Shown here one piece after another: positions 27,764 to 35,763 of a DNA stretch of 64,000 bases (its first letter is position 1; each line of letters starts with the position of its first letter). Origin of the DNA: Bacteriovorax sp037444575 (GTDB taxonomy: Bacteria > Bdellovibrionota > Bacteriovoracia > Bacteriovoracales > Bacteriovoracaceae); NCBI GenBank assembly GCA_037444575.1, contig JBBIME010000005.1:186001-250000 (forward strand), written 5' to 3'. The notes beneath the pieces were generated by a model. The model saw nothing but the letters and a program-made list of their open reading frames with translations, was not told the origin of the DNA and made no database searches. Both the position numbers and the translations under genes were made by a program.

Positions 27764-28727
27764 AAAATTTAATTTTGTTCTTGTTCAATATTCGAGAGAA
27801 AATATCGAGCTTGCAGATGCCATCAATGCTTATGCTGTTGAGGACTTTGGTTGCGATGGCGTTGAAGAGTTCTCACTGGAAGAAGCGCGAGTTGATGAGA
27901 TCCTTGGGGAGAGGGCCTATTCTGGCGGAGACATTCCTGAGAGTCTAATTGATGAAGTTCAGGCTGCGACAATCAATCAAGAGTCTATCACTTACAAATA
28001 TTTCTTTTACCAAGACAACTTTGAAGAAAATGCCTCAGAGTTCGTTTTCTTCTTGAAAGAAAATTATTCAGAACTTCCTCTTTTTACAGCTCAAAAAAAC
28101 TTTGAAGACTGGAACGCAGAATGGAAAAAATTCTACACACCGATTATCGTCTCGGACCGTTTGGAAATCATTCCTGAATGGTTGAAAGAAACGCGTGAAG
28201 AAAGTACTGCGCAAAAAGTTTATATTTACCCGGGAATGGGGTTTGGAACAGGCACACATGAAACGACCTATTTGTGCTTGAGTTTGTTCGATAAAATATT
28301 TGATGAATTAAAGCCTGGATCATCATGCCTGGATTTTGGATGCGGGTCGGGAATTTTAGGGATAGCAGCTTTAAAGACAAAAGAAATGCCAACGTTGTTT
28401 TGCGATATTGATAAAAGCGCACTTGATAATTGTGTGCAAAATCTTGTTCTCAATTTCGAAGGTGAAAACCTAGAAGGGACTAAATTGATTATTAGAGATA
28501 GGTTCTTCCCAGAGAAAAAGTATGATCTGGTATTTGCCAATATTCTCGAGCATGTTCTTATTATGGAAAAAGAGCCTATAGTGTCTTCTTTAAACAAGAA
28601 TGGATACCTGATTGTTTCAGGACTTCTCAATCACCAAGTAGAAAATATTGTGAGCGCGTATAGCGAATTAAAGAAAGTTGCAGTTGTCTCCAAAAATGAT
28701 TGGAGTGCTATTTTATTTCAGGGATAA
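27753..28727 (+). CDS. prmA: Ribosomal protein L11 methyltransferase
   Basis: About 324 residues from GTG at 27753, which has GAGGG five bases upstream; an ATG at 27741 is in frame but lacks a ribosome site. N-terminal L11-recognition domain (YSRENIELADAINAYAVEDF), then the SAM domain: YPGMGFGTGTHETTYLCL, LDFGCGSGILGIAAL and FANILEHVL. It trimethylates L11. The start overlaps the end of the solute-binding protein gene by 11 bp. Confidence 0.88.
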   Translation: MENKKFNFVLVQYSRENIELADAINAYAVEDFGCDGVEEFSLEEARVDEILGERAYSGGDIPESLIDEVQAATINQESITYKYFFYQDNFEENASEFVFFLKENYSELPLFTAQKNFEDWNAEWKKFYTPIIVSDRLEIIPEWLKETREESTAQKVYIYPGMGFGTGTHETTYLCLSLFDKIFDELKPGSSCLDFGCGSGILGIAALKTKEMPTLFCDIDKSALDNCVQNLVLNFEGENLEGTKLIIRDRFFPEKKYDLVFANILEHVLIMEKEPIVSSLNKNGYLIVSGLLNHQVENIVSAYSELKKVAVVSKNDWSAILFQG

Positions 28728-28730
28728 ACA

Positions 28731-29414
28731 ATGAGAGCGATCTATTACCCATTTGTAAAATCTGAAGTTAATAAACATATTATTGTTACGGATGAACAAG
28801 CAAAGCATCTTCAAGTTGTACGAATACGGCCCAATGAAGAAGTTTTGGTTTTGAATGGAAAGGGAATGCGTGCCCTTACAATAGTTGGTGCCATTTCAAA
28901 AACTCAAGTAGAACTTTTAGTGTCTAGTGTTGAGGAAGCAAAATCAGGTCACCAAATTTCTCTGGCCATCGCCATTCCTAAAAAAGATGCCTTCGAAGAC
29001 ATTTTAAGAATTGCCACAGAGTTGGGGGTAAGAGACATTTACCCTCTTGGCTCAGAATTTTCTCAATATGACTATGAAGAAAATGAGCGATTCGATCGCA
29101 TTGTAGAAAGTGCTCTCGTCCAGTCAAACAATCCTTTTCTTCCTAAAATTCACAAGCAACAGAGTTTGGAAAAATTTTTAGAAACATATAAATCCTCTAT
29201 CTATTTCTTTGATTCAAGACCTTCCGAAAGTGGACAACCAGAAAAAGGAGAGGGGGAAAAAGTGGTTTTAATTGGGCCGGAAGCTGGATTTTCAGCTCGA
29301 GAAACTCAAATAATTCTAACTAAACCAAATGTAATTTCTATACACATGTCATCGCCGATTCTTAGGGCTCCGACAGCGGTTGCAACTTCGATAGGTTATT
29401 TGCTCGCACCCTGA
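28731..29414 (+). CDS. rsmE: 16S rRNA (uracil-1498-N3) methyltransferase RsmE
   Basis: 227 residues. N-terminal PUA-like region (QAKHLQVVRIRPNEEVLVLNG), then the SPOUT knot domain: AIPKKDAFEDILRIATELGV, RFDRIVESALVQSNN, VLIGPEAGFSARET and the final SSPILRAPTAVATSIGYLL. Methylates U1498 of 16S rRNA. It follows prmA by three bases, a common pairing. Confidence 0.94.
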   Translation: MRAIYYPFVKSEVNKHIIVTDEQAKHLQVVRIRPNEEVLVLNGKGMRALTIVGAISKTQVELLVSSVEEAKSGHQISLAIAIPKKDAFEDILRIATELGVRDIYPLGSEFSQYDYEENERFDRIVESALVQSNNPFLPKIHKQQSLEKFLETYKSSIYFFDSRPSESGQPEKGEGEKVVLIGPEAGFSARETQIILTKPNVISIHMSSPILRAPTAVATSIGYLLAP

Positions 29415-29506
29415 CATTTCAAATAAAAATATGATTGATGCTTTGTTTTTAGTGTGAGAATCTATTTTTAGCACACAAAGTAAAAAACACCATTCCAAGG
29501 AAGATT

Positions 29507-30274
29507 ATGAATCCAGAAAACCATTCATTTTCAACTCCCAAAAGCGCAGCTCCAATTCAAGTTAATCTTGATGAATTCAATATTAGCGAAGAAAGTTTCA
29601 AGCCGATGACAAAAGGATTGGGTTTTCACCACGAACAAAAAAGAACGTCGTTTAAACCAGCGCCAAAAGAAGTAAAGGCTTTTGGAGCAACAAGAACTCA
29701 GCAAAAGGCAACTGGCCCTTTAAATCCATTATCTGCTCAAACAAGAGCGACGACTTCATCACATATGCAATCGGGACTAGAAGCATTTTACGAAACAAAA
29801 GGCTCAACAGGTTCTCAAACTAATATTCTCGACAAGAAAATTGAATTGGCGGAAGAGAAGATTGAAGCAAAAGCAACTTACAAAACTGCACCTGCTTTTT
29901 CTCAGTTTTTTGCCTGGGCAATCGATGTTTTAGTTGTGGCAAGCTTTGTAGCAATCACTGGAGCACTTCTGGTTTTTGCTTCTGGAATTCAGTTACACGT
30001 ATTTGCTCGTCTCATTTCTAATCAGGATTTAATCGCGTTTTCAGCTGCTATTTTTGCCATTTACTACCTACTCTATTTTACCATTCTCGATCTTTCTGGA
30101 AGCCCCGGTAAGACAATTATGGGCATACGTTTAGTAAAAAGCGATAATTCAAATGTATCTGTGAAAAATACTTTTGTTCGTGCACTTGTTTCGCTTTTGT
30201 CTAGCGTGGCACTTTTTCTTCCAATGCTACTTGATTTCCAAGGGCGTCTCTCTGATACAAAGTTGGTGAAATAA
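29507..30274 (+). CDS. RDD-family membrane protein with long polar N-terminus
   Basis: 255 residues. The first 120 or so are hydrophilic and low in predicted structure (rich in Ser, Thr, Lys and Ala). The C-terminal half is an RDD domain: helix SQFFAWAIDVLVVASFVAI, a second helix FSAAIFAIYYLLYF, then LSGSPGKTIMGIRLVKSDNS and a third helix. Function of RDD proteins is mostly unknown; some are ion exchangers. The next gene starts two bases after its stop. Confidence 0.8.
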   Translation: MNPENHSFSTPKSAAPIQVNLDEFNISEESFKPMTKGLGFHHEQKRTSFKPAPKEVKAFGATRTQQKATGPLNPLSAQTRATTSSHMQSGLEAFYETKGSTGSQTNILDKKIELAEEKIEAKATYKTAPAFSQFFAWAIDVLVVASFVAITGALLVFASGIQLHVFARLISNQDLIAFSAAIFAIYYLLYFTILDLSGSPGKTIMGIRLVKSDNSNVSVKNTFVRALVSLLSSVALFLPMLLDFQGRLSDTKLVK

Positions 30275-30275
30275 C

Positions 30276-30737
30276 TTGGAAGTTTTATCAAAAGAAACCC
30301 AAGAATTTTTAGATAAAAATAAAGGCAAAAAAATTGTCTTTACCAACGGCTGCTTTGACATCCTTCACTTGGGTCATGTTGAATATTTAAATGAAGCGAA
30401 GGCACAAGGAGACGCATTAATCGTTGCGATTAACTCTGATGCCAGCGTAAGAAAAATAAAAGGTCCAGATCGCCCAATCAACAATGAAAATGATCGCATG
30501 CAGATGCTATTAAATTTAAAAGCAGTTGATTGCGTTCAGATTTTCACTGAAGAGACTCCAGAAGAAATAATTAAATTGGTTAGGCCCAATGTTCTCGTTA
30601 AAGGTGGAGACTGGAAACCAGAGCAAATTTTAGGTTCTGATTTTGTTTTGAAGAATGGCGGGGAAGTTAAGAGTCTTCTTTTTAAAAAAGGTTATTCAAC
30701 CAGCAATTTAATTCAAACTGTTCAAGGCAAAAAATAG
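30276..30737 (+). CDS. rfaE2: ADP-heptose-type nucleotidyltransferase (RfaE domain 2)
   Basis: 153 residues from a TTG start with GGTGA upstream. Cytidylyltransferase fold: VFTNGCFDILHLGHVEYL (with HxGH), VAINSDASVRKIKGPDRPIN, VLVKGGDWKPEQILGSDFV and KKGYSTSNLIQ. This is the stand-alone adenylyltransferase part of HldE, which makes ADP-D-glycero-beta-D-manno-heptose. No kinase or epimerase is adjacent. It supplies a donor usable by GT9 heptosyltransferases such as those at 43791-47316. Confidence 0.9.
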   Translation: MEVLSKETQEFLDKNKGKKIVFTNGCFDILHLGHVEYLNEAKAQGDALIVAINSDASVRKIKGPDRPINNENDRMQMLLNLKAVDCVQIFTEETPEEIIKLVRPNVLVKGGDWKPEQILGSDFVLKNGGEVKSLLFKKGYSTSNLIQTVQGKK

Positions 30738-30918
30738 ATCCCTTTCATTTGCTTCCGGAGTAGTTCAATCAGGAATTCTTTCTCAAAATTAAATCAAAAA
30801 ATGTTTCCGTGAAAAGTTACACACAGATAGAAGATTTTCTTGTGAATAACCTCAAAAAATAAAAAAATATCTGATCAATTCCCTCCAATGAAAAGTTTCT
30901 TATTTCAAAAGAAAGCAC

Positions 30919-30945
30919 TTAAGTATGTTTTTTGCCCTCCGATAA
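30919..30945 (+). promoter_or_regulatory. Sigma-28-like promoter of flagellin gene 1
   Basis: TTAAGTAT-N11-TCCGATAA. Compared with the FliA consensus TAAAGTTT-N11-GCCGATAA, it matches 6 of 8 and 7 of 8 positions with the right spacing. It lies 105 bp before the start codon. Confidence 0.8.
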
Positions 30946-31030
30946 CTTCATTAGCAACTGATGGGACGGTTGCGAAACTAACAAGGATTCATACATGGTT
31001 GTTTGAATCTTAATTTTTAAGGAGGAAGGC

Positions 31031-31048
31031 ATGATTCTAGGAGATTAG
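31031..31048 (+). other. Five-codon leader frame before flagellin gene 1
   Basis: ATG ATT CTA GGA GAT TAG, preceded by GGAGGAAGG. It ends one base before the flagellin ATG and contains within it the flagellin ribosome site AGGAG (31039-31043). It could couple translation or control access to the start; expression is not shown. Confidence 0.45.
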
Positions 31049-31049
31049 T

Positions 31050-31883
31050 ATGGGATTAAGAATTAACACAAACGTTCAATCATTAAAAGCTCAGTCGGCA
31101 CTTTCACGCGTTGAAGAAGGAAAATCGAATACACTTGCAAAACTTGCATCTGGTTCAAGAATCAACAAAGCTGGTGACGATGCGGCAGGTTTAGCGATTT
31201 CTGAAAAATTAAAAGCAGAGATTAGAGGATCGCAACAAGCGAACAGAAACGCTGGAGATGGTATTTCGATGATTCAAACGGCAGAAGGTGGATTAAATGA
31301 AACTTCAAACATTCTTATTAGATTGAGAGAACTTTCAGTACAAGCTGCTTCTGATACGATTGGTGAACAAGAAAGAAAATTTTCAGACTTGGAATTCCAA
31401 AATCTTACTCAAGAGATCGGAAGAATTTCAGCTTCAACACAGTTTAACGGTAAAAAACTGTTGAGCGGTGAAGGTGATACACTTGATTTTCAAGTTGGTA
31501 TTATGAATGATCAAAAAAATGATCGTCTTTCATATAGACCACAAGATTCAAGTGCAAGACCATCAGATCTTGGTGTTGAAGGACTAAATGTTTTAACAAA
31601 AGGTGATGCTCAAAGTAACTTGGAAAAAATTGATGGTGCGATTAACAATGTAAACGGTAATAGAGCATCTTTGGGTGCGCTACAAAACAGACTTCAGTCA
31701 ACAATTGCCAATTTGGAAACTAAGACTGAAAACTTGTCTGCAGCGAATTCTAGAATCAGAGATACTGACATTGCACTTGAATCAGCAGAGATGACTAAAG
31801 CAAATATTCTTTCTGCGGCTTCAACATCAGTTCTTGCTCAAGCTAACAACGCTGGATCAGCTGCTCTTAAATTGATTGGTTGA
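31050..31883 (+). CDS. fliC: Flagellin 1
   Basis: 277 residues. Conserved N-terminal D0/D1 domain (GLRINTNVQSLKAQ, LASGSRINKAGDDAAGLAIS, RNAGDGISMIQTAEGGLNET) and C-terminal domain (RASLGALQNRLQSTIANLET, RIRDTDIALESAEMTKANIL, LAQANNAGSAALKLIG). The centre is very short, so the surface D2/D3 domains are missing. It differs clearly from flagellins 2 and 3. It has its own sigma-28-like promoter and a terminator after the stop. Confidence 0.96.
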   Translation: MGLRINTNVQSLKAQSALSRVEEGKSNTLAKLASGSRINKAGDDAAGLAISEKLKAEIRGSQQANRNAGDGISMIQTAEGGLNETSNILIRLRELSVQAASDTIGEQERKFSDLEFQNLTQEIGRISASTQFNGKKLLSGEGDTLDFQVGIMNDQKNDRLSYRPQDSSARPSDLGVEGLNVLTKGDAQSNLEKIDGAINNVNGNRASLGALQNRLQSTIANLETKTENLSAANSRIRDTDIALESAEMTKANILSAASTSVLAQANNAGSAALKLIG

Positions 31884-31912
31884 TTTGTAAAAAACATTCT
31901 TAGAAACAACAA

Positions 31913-31942
31913 AGGCCTGGGGAAACCTGGGCCTTTTTATTT
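31913..31942 (+). terminator. Rho-independent terminator after flagellin 1
   Basis: 9-bp stem AGGCCTGGG / CCTGGGCCT with two wobble pairs and a GAAA loop, then TTTTATTTAT. It may also serve the leftward nrdJ gene. Confidence 0.85.
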
Positions 31943-31948
31943 ATAGGA

Positions 31949-34285
31949 TTACAGGCAAGCACCTTTGGCACACTCTAAATTCTCTAGCGCGACATCTTCA
32001 TCTTCAGCGCCTTGTATTTCGTTCATGACTTGGTTGTATCTTGAGACAGTCATCTTTTCTTCAGGCTGATACTCATAAGCCGAAGTATCTGATTGAGGCA
32101 TCACAGAACAACATCTAATAGTCGACTGGCCATCAATTAAAGTTTTAATGAATTGATTAAAATTCAATTTAGTCGGATCGTATTTTAAAGTGTAGCTGAT
32201 TTGATTTCCCGTCTCCGGCATTGGAGTAATTCCATCTTCCATCACTCCCCTGATCCAATATTTCTCTAGCAATCGTAAATATTGATATTGCTCTTCTGGC
32301 GTTGCCTCTGCTGCAGTTACCAGTTTGTCTCCCATTCCAATCTTGCAAATTTCAGGCTGAGTTGGAAACCCAACAACGGTGGTGCCTGAATAAGTTTTTA
32401 AAATTTTAGTTGGGTATCCGCGTTTTTTATAATTTTCAACGAGGGGATCATCATTTCTAAATTGCACCCATCTTAAATACTCACGCATGGATGGAAGGTG
32501 GGCTCCTTCTGTTAATCCAAATAATTTCGACGTTGTTCCGGCTGGTTTGATAGTCGTGTCAGTGTGAGGGACATTAACATTAAGCACTTTGGCATAAGCT
32601 ATGGCCTCACTTCTTACAGCACGTTTAAATCTTGAAACGAGAAGCCACATCTCACTAGATTTTTTCTCATCAATAATATCTTTAAAACCAAATCCAAATC
32701 TTTTCCAGGCCCATTCATGAAATCCAGTGATCCCAACTCCAATTCGGTTTGTGCGATTCACTTCTCTTTTGTACATGCTGTCCATGAGATTCACGCGCAT
32801 GAGTGCACGAGTAGCAGTTTTAAATGCATCTATAGCTTCTTCATCAGAAGTTGCGTGATAGGGAACGACATCGCCGATAACACAATAGCCACCAAGAAGA
32901 TTAAGTGAGATCTCTCCACATGGATTAGTTATTTGTTGATACTTTAGATCTTTGCATACAAGAGCAAGGGCCTTGTTGAGATTAATGGCCTCAATGCTAA
33001 GTTTATACTTTTTACTCTCGGCAAATTTCCCATCTAGATATCCATCAAATCCAGTGTTGTTTTGAGTGAGCTTATCTTGATTAATAATTCCAGGCTCTCC
33101 TGTGCCGTCGTGATAGGAGGCATCTGCTATGGCATTAAAGACAAGTCTCGCATGCTCTGTCATTTCTGATTTTTCTTTTGAATTTTTTACATAACTCCAG
33201 AACTCTTCATCGACAGTGACAGAATTATTTGAACTCCATAGATGTCCACCTCGTTTGATGGAGATAAAATCAAAAACAGTTTTATCTCGCCAACTTTTAG
33301 TTGCCATTCTTGCAGCTCTTCTTGCTCCACCTACTAAAACACATTCTGCGAGATAGTGATCAGCAAACATCGCTGATCTCCAAGGATCCATCGAAGCTTC
33401 GCGAAGCTTTGCCATTTTTTCAATCGCCAGCATTAAAGGACCAGGGCCAGAAGCTGGTCTATTCTGCATTCCTTTAATCGGTTTGCCTCTTCCTCTGACA
33501 ATAGAGAAATCTAAAATTAAAACTGAATCTCTATGTGTGCCATCAAAGGCCATGACTTCCATTTTTTCAACGGCCTGTGCCCAACCTTCTCTAGAGTCTG
33601 GCACGGTAAAGAGATGAATTGTTCTATTTTTATAAACGTGCTCTGCTGATTTTAAATCTAATCTTTCTGAAATCTCTCCAGATAAAACATCTGGATGATT
33701 AGAATTGATCACAGGAACAACAATTGGCAAATTTCGATAATTAACCAACATCAAATCATCATCCATTGAGCGACCAACACCGCTTCCATTTAACAATAAA
33801 TAGAAAAGTAAAAATGAACTCGCACTTGTTGCACAGTTGGTGAACACTTCCATATTTCTAAAGGCTTGATTTTCATCACCATGTTGCAAATGGCGTCCTG
33901 ACATCAAAAGAGTTGCTTGTCTTAAATGATTATGCATTTTGCTAAATTCAGCTTCAGCATCTTGTGGATGAAGTATTGTATTCCCACGGGCCACTCGATA
34001 AGCGACATCCTCCCATTCTTCCATTTGTGATTTGGCAGTCACGGATAAAAGAATAGAAATATTATTTCCATCGCTTTTTAAAACTTCATAGCTGTAATCA
34101 GAAAAGTCATTATTGAGGCAGTAGTCTCTAACCTCATCGTTTAAACTTGTGGATTTTAAAATTTCAAGTTCGAGTTTGTGAACTTCTGGAGTGTTTAGTT
34201 GCTTGATCGTTTTTCGATTAATGGTTCTGTCAGCAATGGCCTGACCCATTCCTTTTGCATAAGATCTTGCTTTGGTCATTTTCAT
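31949..34285 (-). CDS. nrdJ: Class II (adenosylcobalamin-dependent) ribonucleotide reductase
   Basis: About 778 residues from ATG at 34285; a GTG at 34318 is also in frame but lacks a ribosome site. Motifs: FTNCATSAS (first active-site Cys), NGSGVGRSMDDD, NPCGEISLNLLGGYC (radical Cys), RVNLMDSMYKREVNRTNRIGVG split over that stretch, KPAGTTSKLFGLTEG, and a C-terminal CAKGAC pair that passes reducing equivalents. Overall closest to the monomeric Lactobacillus-type triphosphate reductase. It makes dNTPs with or without oxygen if B12 is present. Stands alone between flagellin genes 1 and 2. Confidence 0.9.
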   Translation of the reverse strand: MKMTKARSYAKGMGQAIADRTINRKTIKQLNTPEVHKLELEILKSTSLNDEVRDYCLNNDFSDYSYEVLKSDGNNISILLSVTAKSQMEEWEDVAYRVARGNTILHPQDAEAEFSKMHNHLRQATLLMSGRHLQHGDENQAFRNMEVFTNCATSASSFLLFYLLLNGSGVGRSMDDDLMLVNYRNLPIVVPVINSNHPDVLSGEISERLDLKSAEHVYKNRTIHLFTVPDSREGWAQAVEKMEVMAFDGTHRDSVLILDFSIVRGRGKPIKGMQNRPASGPGPLMLAIEKMAKLREASMDPWRSAMFADHYLAECVLVGGARRAARMATKSWRDKTVFDFISIKRGGHLWSSNNSVTVDEEFWSYVKNSKEKSEMTEHARLVFNAIADASYHDGTGEPGIINQDKLTQNNTGFDGYLDGKFAESKKYKLSIEAINLNKALALVCKDLKYQQITNPCGEISLNLLGGYCVIGDVVPYHATSDEEAIDAFKTATRALMRVNLMDSMYKREVNRTNRIGVGITGFHEWAWKRFGFGFKDIIDEKKSSEMWLLVSRFKRAVRSEAIAYAKVLNVNVPHTDTTIKPAGTTSKLFGLTEGAHLPSMREYLRWVQFRNDDPLVENYKKRGYPTKILKTYSGTTVVGFPTQPEICKIGMGDKLVTAAEATPEEQYQYLRLLEKYWIRGVMEDGITPMPETGNQISYTLKYDPTKLNFNQFIKTLIDGQSTIRCCSVMPQSDTSAYEYQPEEKMTVSRYNQVMNEIQGAEDEDVALENLECAKGACL

Positions 34286-34394
34286 TTCTTCCCAAACCTC
34301 AAATGTACAAGCGGCCACTAATTCTAAAATTTACAGGCCAAGTGCCAATAACTCCATAAAATTTGGATAAAAAATTAATTCCCGACAAAAACAC

Positions 34395-34421
34395 TTAAGT
34401 TTTTACCCGAGTGTTCCGATG
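34395..34421 (+). promoter_or_regulatory. Sigma-28-like promoter of flagellin gene 2
   Basis: TTAAGTTT-N11-TTCCGATG. The -35 part matches the FliA consensus at 7 of 8 positions; the -10 part keeps the CCGAT core but is shifted by one base. It lies 77 bp before the ATG. Confidence 0.7.
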
Positions 34422-34462
34422 GGTTATTTGTCTGACTTTTTTGGTCAGAAATTACAAACAAA

Positions 34463-34482
34463 GAAAACGCGGGGGCGTTTTC
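34463..34482 (+). promoter_or_regulatory. GGGG-loop hairpin in flagellin 2 leader
   Basis: Perfect 8-bp stem GAAAACGC / GCGTTTTC closed by a GGGG loop, 16 nt before the start codon and just before the AAGGAG ribosome site. The same architecture with another stem sequence occurs before flagellin 3. Confidence 0.7.
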
Positions 34483-34498
34483 GATCAAGGAGATTATC

Positions 34499-35332
34499 AT
34501 GGGTTTAAGAATTGCTACCAACATTGCCTCGCAAGCCGTGCAAAAGAACTTAAAAGAGGTTTCTAACGCCGGTAACGCTGAATTAGAAAAGCTTTCATCT
34601 GGTAAGCGCATCACTAAAGCATCTGACGATGCCGCTGGTCTTGCGATCTCTACAAACTTAGAAGCACAAACAAAAGGTTTAAGACAAGCAACACGAAACG
34701 CAAACGATGGTATCTCGCTTGTTCAAACCGCTGAAGGTGGATTGAGTGAAACATCAAACATTCTCGTGCGTTTGAGAGAGTTAACAATCCAAGCTGCTTC
34801 AGACACAGTTGGTGAACAAGAAAGAGGATTCCTCGATAAAGAATATCAAGAGCTAACTAAAGAAGTTGATCGTATTTCTGAATCGACAACTTTCAACGGA
34901 GCTCAGCTGTTAAATGGTAAAGGTAAAGGAACAATGGATTTCCAAGTTGGTGCCTTCGCAGGAGAACAAAACAAAATCCAATTCCAATCTGACACAACAG
35001 ATTCATCGGCTTCTTCTATTGGAATTTCTGGAACTTCAATAGCAGAAAAAGATAGTGCCCTAGATGCAATCGCAAACGTAGACTCTGCGATTGAGAAAGT
35101 ATCAGGACAAAGAGCAGATTTAGGTTCTATTCAGTCGAGACTTGCTTCGACTGTTAAAAACCTTGAGACACAAACAATTAACCAAGATAGTGCTCGCTCA
35201 GTTATTCAAGACGTGGATGTTGCAGATTCTTCCGCGAAACTTGCTTCAAACAACGTAGTGAAAAACGCAGCGGTATCTACTTTATCTCAAGCTAATGCAA
35301 TCCCAATGTCAGCAATGAGATTGATTGGCTAA
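34499..35332 (+). CDS. fliC: Flagellin 2
   Basis: 277 residues, D0/D1 only. N-terminus GLRIATNIASQAVQKNL, LSSGKRITKASDDAAGLAIS, LRELTIQAASDTVGEQERG; C-terminus VIQDVDVADSSAKLASNNVV and SQANAIPMSAMRLIG. Very close to flagellin 3, with long runs of identical DNA. AAGGAG lies six bases before the ATG. It has its own sigma-28-like promoter and GGGG-loop leader hairpin. Confidence 0.96.
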   Translation: MGLRIATNIASQAVQKNLKEVSNAGNAELEKLSSGKRITKASDDAAGLAISTNLEAQTKGLRQATRNANDGISLVQTAEGGLSETSNILVRLRELTIQAASDTVGEQERGFLDKEYQELTKEVDRISESTTFNGAQLLNGKGKGTMDFQVGAFAGEQNKIQFQSDTTDSSASSIGISGTSIAEKDSALDAIANVDSAIEKVSGQRADLGSIQSRLASTVKNLETQTINQDSARSVIQDVDVADSSAKLASNNVVKNAAVSTLSQANAIPMSAMRLIG

Positions 35333-35340
35333 TAAAGTTT

Positions 35341-35381
35341 AAGAAGAGTGTATTCCCGAAAGGGATTGCACTCTCTTCTTA
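35341..35381 (+). terminator. Long imperfect hairpin after flagellin 2
   Basis: AAGAAGAG..ATTCCC folds back on GGGAT..CTCTTCTT around a GAAA loop, just after the stop. There is no U-run behind it, so it may be a processing or stability element instead of a true terminator. Confidence 0.5.
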
Positions 35382-35510
35382 AGAAAATGAGATAAAGAGA
35401 AACTCTGAATAGAGCATCTTTTTTAAAATGAATGAATGATATTTTAGATATTAAGTAATCTCCAGGGAGCAATAATTATAGCAATGGTTATTCCTCTCAT
35501 ACTTAAACCC

Positions 35511-35555
35511 AAGGCCCTCCACTTCCCCGCAATATAGGTGGAGGGCCTTTTATTT
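35511..35555 (+). terminator. Strong terminator with no assigned gene
   Basis: Perfect 12-bp stem AAGGCCCTCCAC / GTGGAGGGCCTT (35511-35522 and 35538-35549) followed by TTTATTT. It is 180 bp after the flagellin 2 stop. It may end flagellin 2 read-through or a separate small RNA. Confidence 0.85.
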
Positions 35556-35663
35556 AAGTAATAAATTGGTTGATTAAAGCACTTTACTCAATTTTATTTC
35601 ACATCTAAGTTATCGAAAATCTTCGATTTCAAAACTTTTTTTAATCCGAGCATAGTATTTTAC

Positions 35664-35690
35664 TTAAGTATTTTCCTGAGTCGTTCGATA
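35664..35690 (+). promoter_or_regulatory. Sigma-28-like promoter of flagellin gene 3
   Basis: TTAAGTAT-N11-GTTCGATA. The -35 part equals that of flagellin 1; the -10 part keeps the CGAT core with the spacing seen for flagellin 2. It lies 73 bp before the ATG. Confidence 0.65.
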
Positions 35691-35729
35691 GGTTGTTTGA
35701 CTGACAAAAGCAGTCTAATACAAAACAAA

Positions 35730-35745
35730 GAGAGTGGGGACTCTC
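35730..35745 (+). promoter_or_regulatory. GGGG-loop hairpin in flagellin 3 leader
   Basis: Perfect 6-bp stem GAGAGT / ACTCTC with a GGGG loop, 18 nt before the ATG and just before the ACAGGAGAA ribosome site. Same layout as in flagellin 2 with a different stem sequence. Confidence 0.7.
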
Positions 35746-35763
35746 GAAAAACAGGAGAATTTT

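Larger units (their letters stand above)
30738..31049 (+). other. Intergenic leader region of the first flagellin gene
   Basis: The region is AT-rich without a plausible gene over 20 codons. It holds a sigma-28-like promoter, a hairpin (AAGGATTCA pairing with TGAATCTT, about 30985-31014), and a five-codon leader frame. One TGTGAATAA near 30840 matches a DnaA box by sequence but stands alone. Confidence 0.6.
35333..35763 (+). other. 431-bp gap between flagellins 2 and 3
   Basis: The gap contains the hairpin after flagellin 2, then about 100 bp of AT-rich sequence, a 17-codon frame at 35484-35537 (opening MVIPLILKPK) whose stop lies in a strong terminator loop, and the flagellin 3 promoter with its leader hairpin. 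No larger gene is visible on either strand. Confidence 0.6.

Noticed and set aside
34319..34394. Cobalamin riboswitch or sigma-54 promoter upstream of nrdJ
   Set aside because: No B12-box-like element fits in the short leader. TTGGCACTTGGCCTGT resembles a -24/-12 element but lacks the TTGC part.
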